From the NCBI GenBank assembly GCA_030146155.1, contig JASLCF010000137.1:1-42370 (forward strand): a stretch of DNA of 42,370 nucleotides, given 5' to 3'. A program made the position numbers and the translations under genes. This DNA is from Savagea sp. (GTDB lineage: Bacteria; Bacillota; Bacilli; Bacillales_A; Planococcaceae). The notes beneath the pieces are model-generated. The model made no database searches, was not told where the DNA came from, and saw nothing but the letters and a program-made list of their open reading frames with translations. Shown here piece after piece: positions 41,229-42,370 of the stretch; positions within the stretch are counted from its first letter, which is position 1; every line of letters starts with the position of its first letter.

Positions 41229-42370
41229 ATGAAATCGATTGATGGATTAAAATTTGCAGAAATGGTAAAAATGGGTGCGCACCATTTGCATACAAATGCA
41301 GACTACGTGGACTCTTTAAACGTATTTCCAGTACCTGACGGTGATACGGGAACAAATATGAATTTATCAATGACTTCTGGAGCAAAAGAAACAGAAGCAC
41401 ATGCAGTTGCACATATCGGGAAAACGGGCGTTGCCTTATCAAAAGGTTTATTGATGGGTGCTCGTGGAAACTCAGGAGTTATTCTTTCACAATTATTCCG
41501 TGGTTTCAGCAAATCAATTGAAAATGAGGCCGAAGTAAATGCGAGTACATTTGCTGAAGCTTTACAATACGGTGTCACTACTGCATATAAGGCAGTTATG
41601 AAGCCAGTAGAAGGAACTATTTTAACTGTAGCAAAAGATGCCGCAAATCATGGTGTAGAAGTAGCAAAAGGCACGGATGATTTGATTGAGGTTATGGAAG
41701 CGATTGTTAAAGAAGCAAAAGAATCTCTTCTTCGTACACCTGATCTATTACCTGTTTTAAAACAAGTAGGAGTTGTCGATAGTGGGGGACAAGGACTTGT
41801 ATATGTATATGAAGGTTTTTTAGCATGTTTAAAAGGTGAAGCATTACCAGAGCGTACAGAATCAGCAGATATGGAAGATTTAATCAGTGCTGAACACCAT
41901 CGTTCAGTCCAAGATTTTATGAATACTGAAGATATTGTCTACGGTTACTGTACAGAATTCATGGTTAAATTTGAAGCGGAGAAATTAAATCAACACCCAT
42001 TTGCTGAATCTGCTTTCCGTTCAGAATTAAGTGAAATTGGAGATTCATTATTAGTAATTAGTGATGATGAAATTGCGAAAGTACACGTCCATACTGAACA
42101 ACCTGGTGAAGCTTTCAATATGGGACAAAAATATGGTTCATTAATCAATATGAAGATTGAAAATATGAGAGAACAACATATTGCGATTGTTGGTGAACAA
42201 GAGACTGCTAAAAAAGAAAAGCATCCTTATGCAATTGTAACTGTAGCAATGGGCTCAGGTGTTGCTGATTTACTCCGCAGTATCGGAGCAAGTTATGTGA
42301 TTGAAGGCGGTCAAACAATGAACCCTTCAACTGAAGATATTGTAAAAGCGGTTAAAGAAATTGATGCAGA
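41229..42370 (+). CDS. fakA: Fatty acid kinase subunit FakA / DAK2-domain protein (YloV), partial
   Basis: FakA phosphorylates fatty acids bound to FakB proteins, feeding exogenous fatty acids into phospholipids. The frame is open from the ATG at 41229 to the window edge, 380 codons, so the C terminus is missing. The N-terminal DhaL (DAK2) kinase domain shows NVFPVPDGDTGTNM at residues 31-44, with the nucleotide-binding aspartates, then GARGNSGVILSQLFRGFSK near 77 and VVDSGGQGLVYVYEGFLAC near 182. A middle domain follows (DIVYGYCTEFMVKFE near 236, then KVHVHTEQPGEAFNMG), and the last residues enter the DegV-like part. AAAGGAGG precedes the ATG. Confidence 0.93.
   Translation, partial: MKSIDGLKFAEMVKMGAHHLHTNADYVDSLNVFPVPDGDTGTNMNLSMTSGAKETEAHAVAHIGKTGVALSKGLLMGARGNSGVILSQLFRGFSKSIENEAEVNASTFAEALQYGVTTAYKAVMKPVEGTILTVAKDAANHGVEVAKGTDDLIEVMEAIVKEAKESLLRTPDLLPVLKQVGVVDSGGQGLVYVYEGFLACLKGEALPERTESADMEDLISAEHHRSVQDFMNTEDIVYGYCTEFMVKFEAEKLNQHPFAESAFRSELSEIGDSLLVISDDEIAKVHVHTEQPGEAFNMGQKYGSLINMKIENMREQHIAIVGEQETAKKEKHPYAIVTVAMGSGVADLLRSIGASYVIEGGQTMNPSTEDIVKAVKEIDA

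Noticed and set aside
1..42370. CRISPR array, prophage, tRNA or rRNA genes
   Set aside because: No regularly spaced repeats, integrase or phage genes, tRNA cloverleaf with CCA end or rRNA sequence was recognised while reading both strands.

Overview
This window is a chromosomal core-gene segment from a low-G+C Gram-positive bacterium of the order Bacillales. The evidence is the AT-rich coding sequence, the AGGAGG-type ribosome binding sites, the T-box on ileS, the PyrR-attenuated pyr operon, and a gene order that follows the mur/div/fts - ylm - ileS - pyr - gmk - pri - prk block of Bacillus and Staphylococcus. The pyrK-pyrD (class 1B) pair, the two DUF881 genes and sbp are Bacillus-like. The direct murD-divIB junction and the absence of spoVE, spoIIGA/sigE/sigG, remA and spoVM from their usual places suggest a non-spore-forming lineage, perhaps of the Planococcaceae type. 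Species cannot be fixed from this sequence alone.

Layout. (1) 1-9285: cell wall and division: murD, divIB, two DUF881 membrane proteins, sbp, ftsA, ftsZ, ylmE, sepF, ylmG, ylmH, divIVA. (2) 9286-12352: a sigma-A-type promoter, an isoleucine T-box leader and ileS. (3) 12353-12820: a 468-bp interval with two terminator-like hairpins and no convincing gene. (4) 12821-14208: lspA and an rluD-family gene. (5) 14205-26264: the pyr operon pyrR-pyrP-pyrB-pyrC-carA-carB-pyrK-pyrD-pyrF-pyrE plus a small membrane protein. It has a promoter nested in the end of the rluD-family gene, two PyrR-type attenuators and a final hairpin terminator. (6) 26277-27959: rqcH on the minus strand. (7) 28083-40364: gmk, rpoZ, coaBC, priA, def, fmt, rsmB, stp, prkC, rsgA, rpe, thiN. 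(8) 40447-42370: rpmB on the minus strand, then an asp23-family gene and the start of fakA, which runs off the window.

The genes fit a growth and division locus: precursor synthesis (murD), divisome assembly (divIB, ftsA, ftsZ, sepF, divIVA), pyrimidine synthesis from bicarbonate to OMP and UMP, GMP phosphorylation, CoA synthesis, replication restart, initiator-tRNA formylation and deformylation, and Ser/Thr phosphorylation through prkC/stp.

The most unusual observation is in carA. The gene is intact and sits in place in the operon, but the catalytic cysteine of the glutamine amidotransferase site is glycine (codon 249, GGC). Several neighbouring glutamine-pocket positions also differ from the family consensus. 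The subunit therefore looks unable to hydrolyse glutamine, and the carbamoyl phosphate synthetase of this operon may depend on free ammonia. No CRISPR array, prophage, insertion sequence, rRNA or tRNA was seen.
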